DNA of 64,000 nt from Vigna angularis (Eukaryota; Streptophyta; Magnoliopsida; Fabales; Fabaceae). The stretch covers positions 24,978,289 to 25,042,288 of the forward strand of contig NC_068972.1 in assembly GCF_016808095.1 (NCBI RefSeq), given 5' to 3'. The number at the start of each line of letters is the position of its first letter. Positions within the stretch are counted from its first letter, which is position 1. Below, piece by piece: positions 32,984 to 44,166 of this stretch. The notes beneath the pieces were generated by a model. The model saw only the letters and a list, made by a program, of their open reading frames with translations, was not told the DNA's origin and did not search any database. A program made the position numbers and the translations under genes.

Positions 32984-34822
32984 TTACTGTATCAAGCCAG
33001 TTAAATATGGGACCCCAGTTTGTGGAATCCAATTATCCCCAGCCAAGAAGTTAGAGACGGTGAAATTGGATGCATCTGTGGCATTGATGACGTGATAACC
33101 AGGCCAGGTGACTCTGTTGGAAGTGTTAGAAGCAGGTCCTGTGTTATTATATTCTGCGTAGTACAAGCTACTCAATGCAAAGTCACCACTCCATTCATGC
33201 CAACCAGCAGGGTTTATTAAACTGTCCATAAAGGACTGCATGATAACTGTCCTTGAATATTCCTTCCATGGCCTCCCAAGGTAGGTTTCTACGGTGCCAA
33301 CAGCTGGAGCCAAATCATCAGCAGCTTTCACAGTTGCATTCTGTATGGAAGTTCCTGTGTTTTGATTCGGATCAGTTCTTCCTTGAGCTGTGATCGTGTT
33401 GAATTGTCCTTTCAGAGGGAGACGAGAATAGATATTGCAGTTTTGCAAAACAACGGCAGCATTTCCAAATATGAAGTCAACGGTGCCATATATGTCACAT
33501 TCTCGATAAAATTGCCTGAGAGAATGTGTATACAATGTATCTTGATACCCTTCAAAGCTGCAGCTATAGAATGTTGACAAATCTGCTCCACTTCTTAGTG
33601 CCACTGCTTGACCCTTGCTCGCTCCAGCAGTGTTACGGAAAGTTATGTTAACAGCTACAAACCCTTCAGCAACAACAGCTGCAAATCCACACCAAGCATA
33701 TGTAATTGAAGATAGATACGGGATAAAACGATATATATATTTTTGCACATACGTATACAACACATTAGTCATAAAATTTATCGTATATGCAGGTGCGTGC
33801 AAATTATTTTTTTTACCTACTGTTGCTGAGTTGAATGTTGTAAAATTATCTCCAACACTGTGATTGCCCGTGATGATTGTCCGATTGATCCCATCTCCAA
33901 CAAGCATTAAATACGTCTTGCTTTTGGCAATGGATACATATTCCTGGTACACTCCCTCAGTGATGAAAACAAGGAAGTACCCATCACCAGCAACTGTGTT
34001 GTTTGGTGCAGCAGCAATTGCATCGTTGATAGTGGTAAAGTTTCCGCTTCCATCTTGACTAACAACCACGATGTCACTAATAACAACACTTCCGCCATTA
34101 TCAGTGGTTAGTAGTTTCCTCCCATGGTGTCTAGCAGAGTCATAAATAGCACGTACTCGATCTGACATGACCAATGGCAAGCGACCATTTTTTAAATTCA
34201 AATGTCTTCCATTTTGGGGCCACGATCTGATGATTTTCTTCTCAGGCACCCACCCCTTTAAAAACAAAGCCAATGTAACGCTGTAAAGCTTCAAATCATC
34301 AGAGAAAGATGATAACAGGTCATTCTTCACTCTTGCATCTGAAGTTGTACTCTGAAGACCTTCTAAGCATGTTTGTTGGTTAATCAAAACGGCACTGAGA
34401 TAGTTTTCAAAATCTTCAGCTTGAGAAGTCGGAAGAACAGCGCTAGCTTGGCTAGTAGTGGCATAAATGTTTGATAAGTATTCAAAGTTTTGCTCAGCAA
34501 GGTATCGACAGTCTTCAAGAGCACCAATAGTGTATTGAGAGAACGACAAGCTACCTTGAAGATACGAACCCACCAAGTTAAAGAACTTGCGTGTCTGGGA
34601 CAAGGACTTTTGAAAAGAAATGCGACCATAGTCGAAGACGTTGCCCTTTTGATTGGCAAGCACGGTTTTGCTACAGTAAGTAGGGTCTACGGTGGACCCG
34701 CAAATGGTTTCAGGTGGAACAATGGAGGATGAACTGATATCTGCGATGGAGAATGATGCCAAGAGAGAGAAGGAAAGTATATAGCAAAGCGAGAATATGA
34801 GGACAGAAATGTTAAGAGCCAT
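32984..34822 (-). CDS. Pectinesterase/pectinesterase inhibitor, type I (pectin methylesterase with pro-region)
   Basis: Removes methyl esters from homogalacturonan in the cell wall. Two exons on the minus strand, 34822-33817 and 33678-32984, encode 566 residues. The 138-bp intron (33679-33816) has GT-AG ends and is phase 1. Order: signal peptide (about 1-27); inhibitor-like pro-domain (about 38-190, Cys at 41, 50, 105 and 152); RKLL processing site at about 235-238; catalytic domain from 255. All five motifs are present: GVYQE (290-294), QAVALR (359-364), YQDTLY (Asp382), DFIFG (Asp403), LGRPW (Arg471, Trp473), so it should be active. The ATG at 34820-34822 precedes the signal peptide, and a TATA box lies 75-85 bp upstream. 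Length is normal for type I. The intron has no stop and keeps the frame, so retention would give 612 residues. Confidence 0.95.
   Translation of the reverse strand: MALNISVLIFSLCYILSFSLLASFSIADISSSSIVPPETICGSTVDPTYCSKTVLANQKGNVFDYGRISFQKSLSQTRKFFNLVGSYLQGSLSFSQYTIGALEDCRYLAEQNFEYLSNIYATTSQASAVLPTSQAEDFENYLSAVLINQQTCLEGLQSTTSDARVKNDLLSSFSDDLKLYSVTLALFLKGWVPEKKIIRSWPQNGRHLNLKNGRLPLVMSDRVRAIYDSARHHGRKLLTTDNGGSVVISDIVVVSQDGSGNFTTINDAIAAAPNNTVAGDGYFLVFITEGVYQEYVSIAKSKTYLMLVGDGINRTIITGNHSVGDNFTTFNSATVGKKNNLHAPAYTINFMTNVLYTYVQKYIYRFIPYLSSITYAWCGFAAVVAEGFVAVNITFRNTAGASKGQAVALRSGADLSTFYSCSFEGYQDTLYTHSLRQFYRECDIYGTVDFIFGNAAVVLQNCNIYSRLPLKGQFNTITAQGRTDPNQNTGTSIQNATVKAADDLAPAVGTVETYLGRPWKEYSRTVIMQSFMDSLINPAGWHEWSGDFALSSLYYAEYNNTGPASNTSNRVTWPGYHVINATDASNFTVSNFLAGDNWIPQTGVPYLTGLIQ
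33679..33816 (-). other. In-frame, stop-free intron of the pectin methylesterase gene (exitron-like)
   Basis: 138 bp, donor GTAAAA after ACAGTAG and acceptor TTTGCAG. It is divisible by three and has no stop in frame. Splicing joins SATV to AVVAEGF, the usual family sequence. Retention adds 46 hydrophobic and aromatic residues at that point, which would probably disturb the beta-helix. Confidence 0.85.
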
Positions 34823-34895
34823 TGGATTTTTTGAATGAAGGTTTTAGGTTTGTTGTAGTAGCTAGGGATGAACATAAGGTGCTTGCTAGTTGGGC

Positions 34896-34905
34896 TTATA
34901 TATAG
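34896..34905 (-). promoter_or_regulatory. TATA box of the minus-strand pectin methylesterase gene
   Basis: On the minus strand this reads CTATATATAA, about 75-85 bp upstream of the ATG at 34822. That spacing fits a short 5' leader. It is the best TATA-like element in the first 200 bp. Confidence 0.6.
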
Positions 34906-34909
34906 AAGG

Positions 34910-36322
34910 AAAAACATATTTTCTCATTGTAAGAATTTGTGAGAATGAAAGCTTTGCTGGTTGGAAGTCAACTGAAAGAGTTTTTGTTAGTGTTTTTGAG
35001 CTTGTTGCCATGGCTACCACGAACGTAGTCAAGTTCCAACCTACCATTTTGAATCTTTTTTATTGGAAGTTTAATTAGGAAGCATACATTAAGTTTAATT
35101 ACTGCAAACGTGCATGCATGCAAATATTCCTTTGGATTATATTTATTCATATACATTGCTATATTTGGGACATGGTTTACTTGGGACATGGTTTGTTTGA
35201 TACCTGCGAGACAATTAAATTTAAGTTTGTCAACTGAGTGGTTGGTTTCCAGCATTCACGAGATACAGAAATGGAGAAGGGAAGATAATGACAAAATGTG
35301 ATGGTAAGAACTTTGATACGGTAACTATTTTTTAATAATTTTTTGACAATAGGTCACTTGTCATTTATTAGTTCTTTTAAATTTATTTTTAAAAATATAT
35401 TTCAAACGATCAATCAAAAATCACCATATAAACATTGTAAAAAAAAATGGTTAAAAAAACATTTTTCATCTAAGAAACAAAATCACAATTAATAAAGTGA
35501 ACGACCTTTGTTTTCTCAAATAAATTTCAAAGTAGCTTAATGAAATAAACTTTTTTTTTAAATCTCTTACTGCTAAAAGATAATATTAATTTATAATATA
35601 AATAAATGTAAATTTTATTTTATAAATTCTTTTCGTAAGATTTAATTAGTTTTAAAATTTATTTTTTAACATAACTATTTATGTATATTTTAATGTAATT
35701 TATTATTTATTAGGTTTTATAAAATTTTAACATAATGATTTAGTCTGTATTTCAATGTAATTTGTTATTTATTAGTTTTTATCAAATGTACCTTAGGTTG
35801 AAAGTTGTAATTGAATTAGATTTAAAATATATTTATCAATTTAAAATATATTTATTAATGCTCGGAGGTTGAATACTCTTTTGGCAAAGTTTAAGTCTAT
35901 TTGAATTATTTTAGTCAAAGTTGTGTATTTGGAAATGAAAAGTCTATTCATGGAACTAGCTGATGGTTTTATTTTCTGATAAACTTTGATTGTGGGTATA
36001 TCTGGGTAGCATAATCTAAACAGGTTTACTTGAAAATTCTATGCACTACTCCTACCAAGCTCAATTCAAAATTCAATATATTTTACTTTTATTAATAAAT
36101 TATTAAATCTGATTCAACTAAATTCAATAATTTTTTTTAGTTATAATTGATCTCGATTTAATTTAAATCTAATGTTTTATTATACATTATTTAATAAGAA
36201 TGAGTACATTATTATGATACAAATCAATTCCCAAAATTTTGAATATCTTTCCGGGTTCAGAATGACCATTTAACCAAGTAATGCTATTTTAAAGACCAAT
36301 TACCATATGGTATCAAGCCACA
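34910..36322. other. Upstream region of the first pectin methylesterase gene, AT-rich
   Basis: No gene supported. Likely holds the promoter of the minus-strand gene in its first kilobase. The rest (35300-36300) is strongly AT-rich. It ends at the 5' LTR of the gypsy element. Confidence 0.5.
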
Positions 36323-36530
36323 TGCCCAACTATCGCAGATGATGAGGAGGGTAATAGTAGGGAATTTAAGGGCAGAATGCAAGGACAAAAGAGTTAAGAA
36401 GCTGAAGAAAATCTTGAGGCCAGCAGACACAACCAAGGACAAGTGGCACCACCTCATGAAGATGACGTTGAAGGAAAGGGGTAACGTGAGGCAACTAAAT
36501 GCATGTTTGAAAGGGTGTCTTTGGGAATGA
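36323..36530 (+). repeat. 5' LTR of the gypsy element, first part
   Basis: Starts TGCCCAACTATC and matches 51456-51669 of the 3' LTR. It is cut at GGGAATGA by the CACTA element. The short ORF within it has a counterpart in the 3' LTR and is not a gene. Confidence 0.88.
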
Positions 36531-36540
36531 CACTACAAGA

Positions 36541-36810
36541 AATAATGGATTTATATACAGAATATTATATACGGATTTAAATCTGTATATACGATAGATA
36601 TTATATACGGAATTTATATACGAAATTTAAAAAAAAATTATATACGGATATTATCTACGGTTATTTATATACGGATATTCCGTATATAAAATCCGTATAT
36701 AAGGTTGGCGCGTGGTAGCGGGAAAATTATCCAAGGATCGGATCCGTATATAAGTTGTGTCATCTGTATGTAGTTAGAACCAATTGTTATCTGCAGATAT
36801 TATATACGGA
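36541..36810. repeat. Left subterminal repeats of the 4.8-kb CACTA element
   Basis: Repeated TATATACGGAT and its complement ATCCGTATATA, about ten copies, partly degenerate. They match the right-end array at 41030-41350. Confidence 0.85.
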
Positions 36811-39800
36811 TCAGAGAAATAATTATTTTTAAAAAATATATTTCTGGTTAAGTGAAAGTTGGGTGTCATTTCTCAACCTCGAGCTTTCCTCACTTTCTCG
36901 AACCCTAGAGATTTCTTCTCTGTCGAACCATCACGCTTTCCTTTCTCTTTCAAACCATCTTCGATCTCAGTTCGGTGTCGTTCTTTGGAGCCATCTTCGG
37001 TGTGGGTGTTGGTCTGGGTTCTTCCTCGTCTCTCTCTCTCTCTATTATTGTGACCTTCATCAAACACTGTGGTTGGGGCTCATTGTTGGGTGCGGTGCCA
37101 TAGTTGGGCGATTCTCTAATGCTTAATCGGGTAAGTAAATCAAACCCTAATGCTTAGTAAATTTGGTTCTTCTATGGCCATTCCTTTCATGAAACGATTG
37201 TCATCAATCATAGGCTTAATCTCGAACCATCATCTTCGTCGCTGGAACCGTAGGAGTCCCTGCCTTCAATCGTGGTGTTCCAATCGTGGTGCCGTTGTGG
37301 GGTAATCGTGTTCGCCGTCAACGCCGCCGTGATGTTCCAGTTGCAGAGGAACCCTAGGACTGTTGTTCTCGCACTCTGATTTTGGGTCGCCGTCATTCCG
37401 TCTCGGGGAGAATGTGGTGAGTCCAGAATATTGTTCCTTTAATATATATCTTTATTTGTTTGGTGTGTAGTGGTAATTAAATTTTGTTCATTCCTAAGTG
37501 ATTTCATTTGTAAAATGAGAAAATCCTAAACCCTTTTGTTCTTTGGTATTTCGGGCACAAAATGGGGTTTGGTTTGGTTGGTGTGTTGCGGAATACTTTG
37601 GTGCATTTTTAGGACATTGAGTGAACATTCAGAGGCGTGTTAAGGTATGTTTACTAAATATGTTCTGTGGAGGAACATACCACAGAACGTAAATTGCTTC
37701 CTAACTATCCTACTCCTACTCCTAATAATTCTACTGAGTTTCTTCTCTGGTTGCTGCTTCCTTTTATAACCAATTCTCTGACCAACTCCCGTAGGATCCT
37801 CCTTGAATTCAGACTAGTTGTTTTGTCTTGTTCTCAATTGGCAGCCTGAATTCCTTCCAGCTTTCACGTTTGTTTTTGTCTCTCCCGTTCCTGACTTCCT
37901 TCAACTCCTAGATTTGCCAAGGAAATAGGTGAGGCCTTACATCTCTTGTCTTCTTCTTCATGCCGTGGACACCCTTCTTCTTCCCATTCACACATCTGTT
38001 TCATTCTCTGCTTGATGTGAATTTTCTTCCATCCATGGCTCCCTTCTTCATTCCTCTTTGAACGCTACCCATGGGTCCCTTGCTTACTGGATGCGCTGCT
38101 TCTGATGTGATCGTGATGGACGCTGCTTTCAAGCTTCTCCTCTCCGGTGATGCTTGTTGGATGGTTGCTGCATCCTCTCATTCTTCCATGACCAAAATGT
38201 TGTGTGCTTTGAACGTGGCAGCTGTTGTAGTCCAGCCAAGATTCACGTGAATCTTCTTCTAGTAGGCTCCCTTCACCATTCCATGACAATGAATCAACTC
38301 TTCTCCCTTTGGTCCTCCAAAACAATCTTCAAGAAAACATCCAAAATAGCATGCTAAGTGGTGGCTGGATGGTGCTTCTAATGCTAGACCAGAACCGTGG
38401 AGCTTGCTGGACTGTGAAGGCCGTGAGTGCTGCTGCCATCTTCCGTCCAAGCTGCTGGGCTTTCTTTTCTCCAAGACCAAGCCGTGACCAAACTTGCTGC
38501 TGCATCTCAAAACCGTTTTCTGGACTTCCTTCTTGAAAACAATAAAGAACCGAACACTCTTTCAATTTGTGGGCCATGATGTGCTTTTTGTTTTTCAATT
38601 GAAGAATCAAAACCAAGTGGAGTGGAATAGCACCGTAAAACAATATGCAGACATCTCTTCAAGCTTTCTTTTGTGTGGGGCCGTGACACCACTCCCTTTT
38701 AATAATAAAATTCAGCACATTTTTGGATCTCCTCTACGTGAACTTTCAAATTGGTGGCCCCTCCATTATGTACTTCTTCTTAATGCTTTCACAATTGTCC
38801 AAAACCGTGGCCCTTTTGCAATGTGGTCCCCTTCTTTCATTCCATTTACTTCTTAAAGGATTCCAAGCAATGGCCCGTGAGATGTCTCCAATTTTATTCC
38901 AACTTATGCTTTGGCTTACCAAAATGAATTTGAATGGGTCCATAAATGAATAATTAATTGAGTGGAGCTGCTCCCTTTGTAGATGAAACCGTAGCCAATA
39001 AAGAAGTACATCATAAAAATTAAACTCCTTCCTTCTTTCCACCCATGATTAGATGTCTCGAGAAAAATTACAATTATGGGTGGCAATAACTGATTTATGA
39101 TTAAAATACTGTTGTTGGAATGAAATTTTAGTTCCCAATCATGGGTGGAAAGAATATTTAAAGGCTATGAATATTTTTTTATATTACTTAGAATTGAACT
39201 TAAAGATAATAATTTATGAATATACTTTTGTTCTCAATCCAGTAAAACATTGTTTTAATAACAAATTGTTAAGTTCATGCGACTTAAGGTTACCTATTTT
39301 TGGTTGGAACCTTAGTTAAGATTACTAATGATATATTACTTTATCCATCAAAAGAGATAATAAGAGACAAGGAATGTCTGATAATGAAGTACATTTTATC
39401 CAAAGAAAAAAAAAGTAAAAGTTTACAGATTTAGAGTAAGTAAAATATTTAGATATATCTAATAAAATTTTAAACATGTGCATATCCGAGTTTACATTTA
39501 ATGAGAAGTCTCATTTATTTTTTCTTACCCTATATATGCTATCAGAAAAGAAAAAGGAAGTGAAAGAAAAGAAGGTGAGTAGAGAAAATGAGGCCATGTG
39601 AAATAGACTAATAGGGTCCCATGGAGGCAATGAGATAGGGTTTTTAATAATTATTTTTGTTATGTGTTGGTGAATATGAACTAAAGCACCAGGGGGCACC
39701 TTGCTATCAGCATATGCATTATCTCTGCACCTTCCCACCTTCTCTATAGTGCATTGTTTTTTCATTGCTTTTTCTGTTTTATTTTTCGTTGACAGGGTAG

Positions 39801-40081
39801 GTAGTATGTTTTGGAAGTTAATTTTACCTCTAGTTGACGAATGTCTTCTTTATCTTTAAATGTGGAATGACAGGTGAAGTTTGCCTTAGACATTGTGGTC
39901 CTGTATTATAGCTTTGCAACAGTTTGGTTCCCTACTTATCCTGTATTAGGTTCCTCCCTCTATATAGTTCATTGTTCTATCATGATCCCATTTCAATTTA
40001 ATTGGCCATGGAGCTTTCTCATTCTAGTGTCGTCTAATTCTTAGTTTTGGTGCAAGTGTCTGGTTTGAAGTCCATCACATC

Positions 40082-40181
40082 TAAACACCTGGCATTGGCA
40101 AGTCAAGTAATTAGGTATATAACCAGCCATAACAAACCTCTCAAACACCTGGCATTGGCAAGTCAAGTAATTAGGTATATT
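40082..40181 (+). repeat. Duplicated 38-bp segment within the 4.8-kb CACTA element
   Basis: AAACACCTGGCATTGGCAAG followed by TCAAGTAATTAGGTATAT occurs at 40082-40119 and again at 40144-40181, with identical sequence. A second small tandem duplication (TACTAAATAGTAGTTTTTGTTG) lies near 40526-40571. The perfect identity indicates recent duplication. Confidence 0.85.
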
Positions 40182-41029
40182 TCTCCCTTTTTTCTCCAGA
40201 TTCAAAGATCTGGGTGACCTTTAATGATTTTTTATACTTTCTTCATCAGAATCCTGGTTTTGAATTTAGTTTGGAAATCTGGGTCTGGTTTTTAGATCAC
40301 ATGTTTTCTTATGTATAATAAGCTTTTGGTTGGTACATAAACTTTTGTTTCAAGTGTTTCACATTTATTTTTGTTTGTTCTGGAAACATTCTTTTAGTGA
40401 TTCATTATAATAGAATATGGGTTGAAACAATTTATAATTTTGGTTATAGAAGTTTGTACTCAAGTTGGATTTGCATGATGACAAGGAAAAGCAGAAGGCC
40501 TTCAAAACAGTTTCAACTCTTTCAGGTACTAAATAGTAGTTTTTGTTGTACTAAATAGTAGTTTTTGTTGCTGTTGATCTTGTTCATTTGCTTGTTCTGT
40601 TTTGCTTATTCTGTTTTTCTTGTTCCTCCACTATTTTTTTATTATTTTAAATTATCATTTTATCATCTTGAAAATTGAATTATTTAGAATCAGTCAACAT
40701 GACAGTGGTAGAAGGTTGCACATCTCTTATTATAGTGGCGTCTTTTGTATCTAAAATGCTTTAATATTTAGTTTTATTGGTTTTGAATGAAAGATAACAA
40801 AAAACTGAAGAGAAAATAATAATAGCAAGATGCCTATGTTCTTAGATTTGTCATGTATATTTAATTATTCTAACTATTTTATATCAAGCATAAATGTCTA
40901 ATATTCTGGTATTCTGGAACAGAATGGTGCCTTTTGGTACCAATTGGAAGTTACTCATTATTTTCCTGACATCTTGTATATTGTGCATGGGGAACAACTA
41001 TATACAGGGTATTTATTTATCTCTCTTCT

Positions 41030-41350
41030 CACCATTATATACGGATTTATCCGTATATAATATCTGTATATAACTTATATACGGATTTATCCGTATATAA
41101 ATTATATACGGAAATTATATACGGATTTATCCGTATATAAATTATATACGGATTTATCCGTATATAAGTTATATACAGATAAATCCGTATATAATTTCCG
41201 TATATAAATTATATACGGATAAATCCGTATATAAACCTAGCTACGATGGTATTATATACGGATTTTTGTCCGTATATAATCCGTATATAAACACGTATTA
41301 TATACGAATTTTGGGTCTTATATACGGATTTTTGCTGTATGTAATACACT
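41030..41350. repeat. Right subterminal palindromic repeats of the 4.8-kb CACTA element
   Basis: About a dozen units of ATATACGGATTTATCCGTAT, each a palindrome with TTTA/TAAA at its centre, run in tandem to the right terminus. Confidence 0.88.
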
Positions 41351-41367
41351 TTTTTCTTGTAGTGTGA

Positions 41368-41606
41368 AATTAGTTATATAGCAGAGTGTGGGGTAGGAGA
41401 GAGGTGGGCAATGATTGAATAGTCTTCTCTCTTTCTCTGGATGTATTCTTTCTTTTGTTGACTATTATCAAAGGTAACACATTATACTTGTGCTCTTTTC
41501 AATTTAAAGACAAACATCGACCCTTAGTCGGTGGTTTTCCTCTTGCATTCGGTCTCGGTGCTTATTTTATGTGCTTATCCTGTTGCATATATTACTATAT
41601 ATTACA
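41368..41606 (+). repeat. 5' LTR of the gypsy element, second part
   Basis: Continues the LTR from AATTAGTTATATAGC to the terminal TATTACA, matching 51661-51902. The primer-binding site TTGGTGCTTTCATTACC starts directly after it at 41607. Confidence 0.88.
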
Positions 41607-41629
41607 TTGGTGCTTTCATTACCTCTACC

Positions 41630-42680
41630 ATGGCTGCGAGTACATCTTCACCTAAGCTTGCCCAAATCCTAGAAATCCTTGAGAAACGCAATCGTGACCA
41701 CTCCCGTGAGCTGACAGAGCTGAGAAATGAAATTGAAGATTTCAAAGCAAATCTTCAAGGTGAGGGGCAGAACTCAAGAGCTTTTACACATTCCTTGCAA
41801 GTGCGGAACGTGAAGCTGAATTTCCCTAAATTCGACGGCTCGGAGGTCCTTCAATGGATTTTTCGTGTGGAGCAATTATTCGAGTATTATAACACCTTGG
41901 ATGAACAACACATTATGATTGCAGCGGTCCACTTTGAGAAGAATGTAGTGTCGTGGTACCAAATGATGCAGAGAACCAGTCCAATCATTTCTTGGAATAC
42001 TCTGGTCAGGTCACTCGAATTGGAATTTGGTCCTTCTCCTTTTGATTCACCTAGATCAGCACTTTTTAAACTCATACAAACAAGCTCAGTTTATTATTAT
42101 TATGTGAAATTTACTAGCCTTGCCAATCGTATTTATGGTGTTAGCATAGAAGCTCTCTTGGACTGTTTTGTAAGTGGTCTTAAACCTAACATTAAGCGTG
42201 AGGTTATTGCACAAGCACCTAGCTTTATATTAAAAGCCATCTCCTTAGCTCGCTTATTTGAAGAAAAATATATTGTCAAAAACCGATATTCATATGGGAG
42301 TTCCAATAGACAGACTCATACATATACCTTCAATCAATCATACACTAATCATGTGCAACAACCCATTTTGGCCACACCAAACACCAAACCAAATGTTGCA
42401 CCTTTTAGACACAGTACTATTAAGAAAATGTCTCCTACTGAAATGCAATATCAAAGAGAAAGGGGCTTATGCTTTACCTGCGATGAAAAATTCTCTATCA
42501 CGCATCGCTGTCCAAATAGATAGTACTTGCTTATGCAACTTGATGAGGAGGAGGATGAGAAGGACGAACAGGGACTTGAGGAGGATATGGTTAACCTGGA
42601 AGTAGAATTGAAACACAATTTATCCTTTAATGTAATAAAAGGATCAGCTAGTGCGGCTACAATGAGGTTCACTAGAAGGA
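41630..42680 (+). pseudogene. Gag of the chromodomain gypsy element (one stop, split from pol)
   Basis: Start is the ATG at 41630, 24 bp after the LTR end; upstream in-frame codons lie in the LTR. Features: an N-terminal coiled-coil-like segment (ILEKRNRDHSRELTELRNEI), the gag core (LNFPKFDGSEVLQWIFRVEQ, FEKNVVSWYQMMQR, FVSGLKPNIKREV), and a zinc-knuckle-like CFTCDEKFSITHRC near residue 285. A TAG at 42521-42523 stops it just after the knuckle, where the same frame continues with an acidic spacer to 42680. There the Athila-like element interrupts the gag-protease junction. Confidence 0.85.
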
Positions 42681-42682
42681 TT

Positions 42683-43989
42683 GTGATAACGGTTGAAAAT
42701 ACCGTTATCTGTGATGTAATTTTGATACTAAATGCACCCTTTTCTGCTTAGAAACTTGCTTGAAATCACAATTTTCTGTTAAGTTGTGTGAATAAGAGAG
42801 TTGAGGTTGAACTTAATGATTTTATGACTAAATTCCCTTGTTTTAGTAGGTCAATGAAGTGATTTGGAAGAGTCAAAGTATGAAGGAGTCGGAACTCAAG
42901 GAGCAAGCAGAACTGCAGAAAAAGGGAAAAAAACGCAGTGCTGAAAGAATCCGCAAGGCTTGGCCGCTCCTCAAGGGGGCTTGAGCGCCAGAAGTGCACC
43001 GCACATCGCCTGGGCACCCCTTTTGGGCGCTTAAGTGCCAGAAAGTACCGTTTGACACTCGGGCACCCCACTTAGGGCGCTTGAGCGCCAGCGACATGGG
43101 CCGGACATCGTTTATATTATGTTTTCGCTCTATTTAAAGGACCCAGACGTCCTAGGTTTTGTATCTTTGGCAGGAGGAGCGCAACAACACACTTTTTCAG
43201 TCTCTAGAGGCGGATTTGGATGCGGGAGCTTCCATCTTCTACTTTTAGGGTTTTTCTATCTCATTCTTCTCCATTATTCATCTAGTTTCACCATGTCTAT
43301 GGTGAACTAAACACTATTTGTTGTTGGGGGATGATGTAACCCTGTGAACTCTCATGTATTTGAATTGATTCTTAATAATATATGCTTTTTCATTAATTAT
43401 TAGAGTAATTCATCTGTTACAACGCTTTCTTTGTTTAACTCATTCAATAGCATGATTTATGAATTGCATGAGTGTCGGGAGGCTCCTTACAATTTAGGTT
43501 CTTGTTGAATTACTCCCAAGAGTAATATTTCTCAGGGATGAGGGTATGAGTCTTGGTCGTCTTAAAGCTCTTGATCTTCACATTTAATTACTAGGAATGC
43601 TAGGAATTGCATGAACTAGTGATTAAGGACAGACTTATTTCGCCGAGGGATCGGGTTTAAGTTATTTAGTGAGTGACATTAACATTAATGCATAAAGAAG
43701 ATTTCTTACATACATGAGAGTAAACTTGGTGAAATCTAACCCCAACAACCTACTCATCTCATATTAAAAACAACATTCGTTCATCATTGTGCTATTCTGC
43801 TATTGATCAAACTGCATTCATATTTAATTTTCTGTCTTTGCATCTGAAACCTATGATCTCGTTTTCTTTAAGTCTTAATTAATCGAGTTATCATACGACT
43901 GTCTAGTGCCGAGAGTCTCTTGGGATACGATACTTGGTCTTACCATTTTATATTACTTGTGCAATTCGGTAACTTGTCGATCCATCAAC
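42683..43989 (+). repeat. 5' LTR of the Athila-like element
   Basis: 1307 bp. Contains three GGCGCTTGAGCGCC-type palindromic patches (42960-43100), a leader-like part, and a CTTGGGATACGATACTTGG tail. It keeps 43329-43504, which the 3' LTR has lost. Confidence 0.88.
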
Positions 43990-44166
43990 AAGTTTTTGGC
44001 ACGGTTGTCGGGGACTCACGGTTTAAACTATTCTATTTGTGTGATTCTTGATTAACTTTGACTTTATTTTTATTTTTATCCTATTTTTAATTTGTGTTTT
44101 GTGTCGTTTGTTTTTGTTTTTGTGCTAATAGTGTTTTCTAGGGTTTTTGTGTCTAGTGCTTGCAAG

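Larger units (their letters stand above)
36531..41364. mobile_element. Non-autonomous CACTA element, 4.83 kb, inserted in the 5' LTR (TSD TGA)
   Basis: Starts CACTACAAGAAATAATGG and ends TTTTTTCTTGTAGTG, giving at least a 12-bp inverted terminus. TGA flanks both sides (36528-36530, 41365-41367), and the 3' LTR shows the empty site, GGGAATGAAATTAG. Both ends carry arrays of TATATACGGAT / ATCCGTATATA motifs (36541-36810 and 41030-41350), many as perfect palindromes. The interior has a GC-richer leader-like stretch (36870-37430) and a cDNA-like stretch (37640-39000), but no transposase and no domain I recognise. It needs transposase from another element. Its motif differs from those of the other two CACTA families in the window. 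Confidence 0.93.

Noticed and set aside
36339..36530. 63-codon ORF at 36339-36530 as a gene
   Set aside because: It lies in the 5' LTR and has a counterpart in the 3' LTR at 51481 onward; it is repeat sequence.
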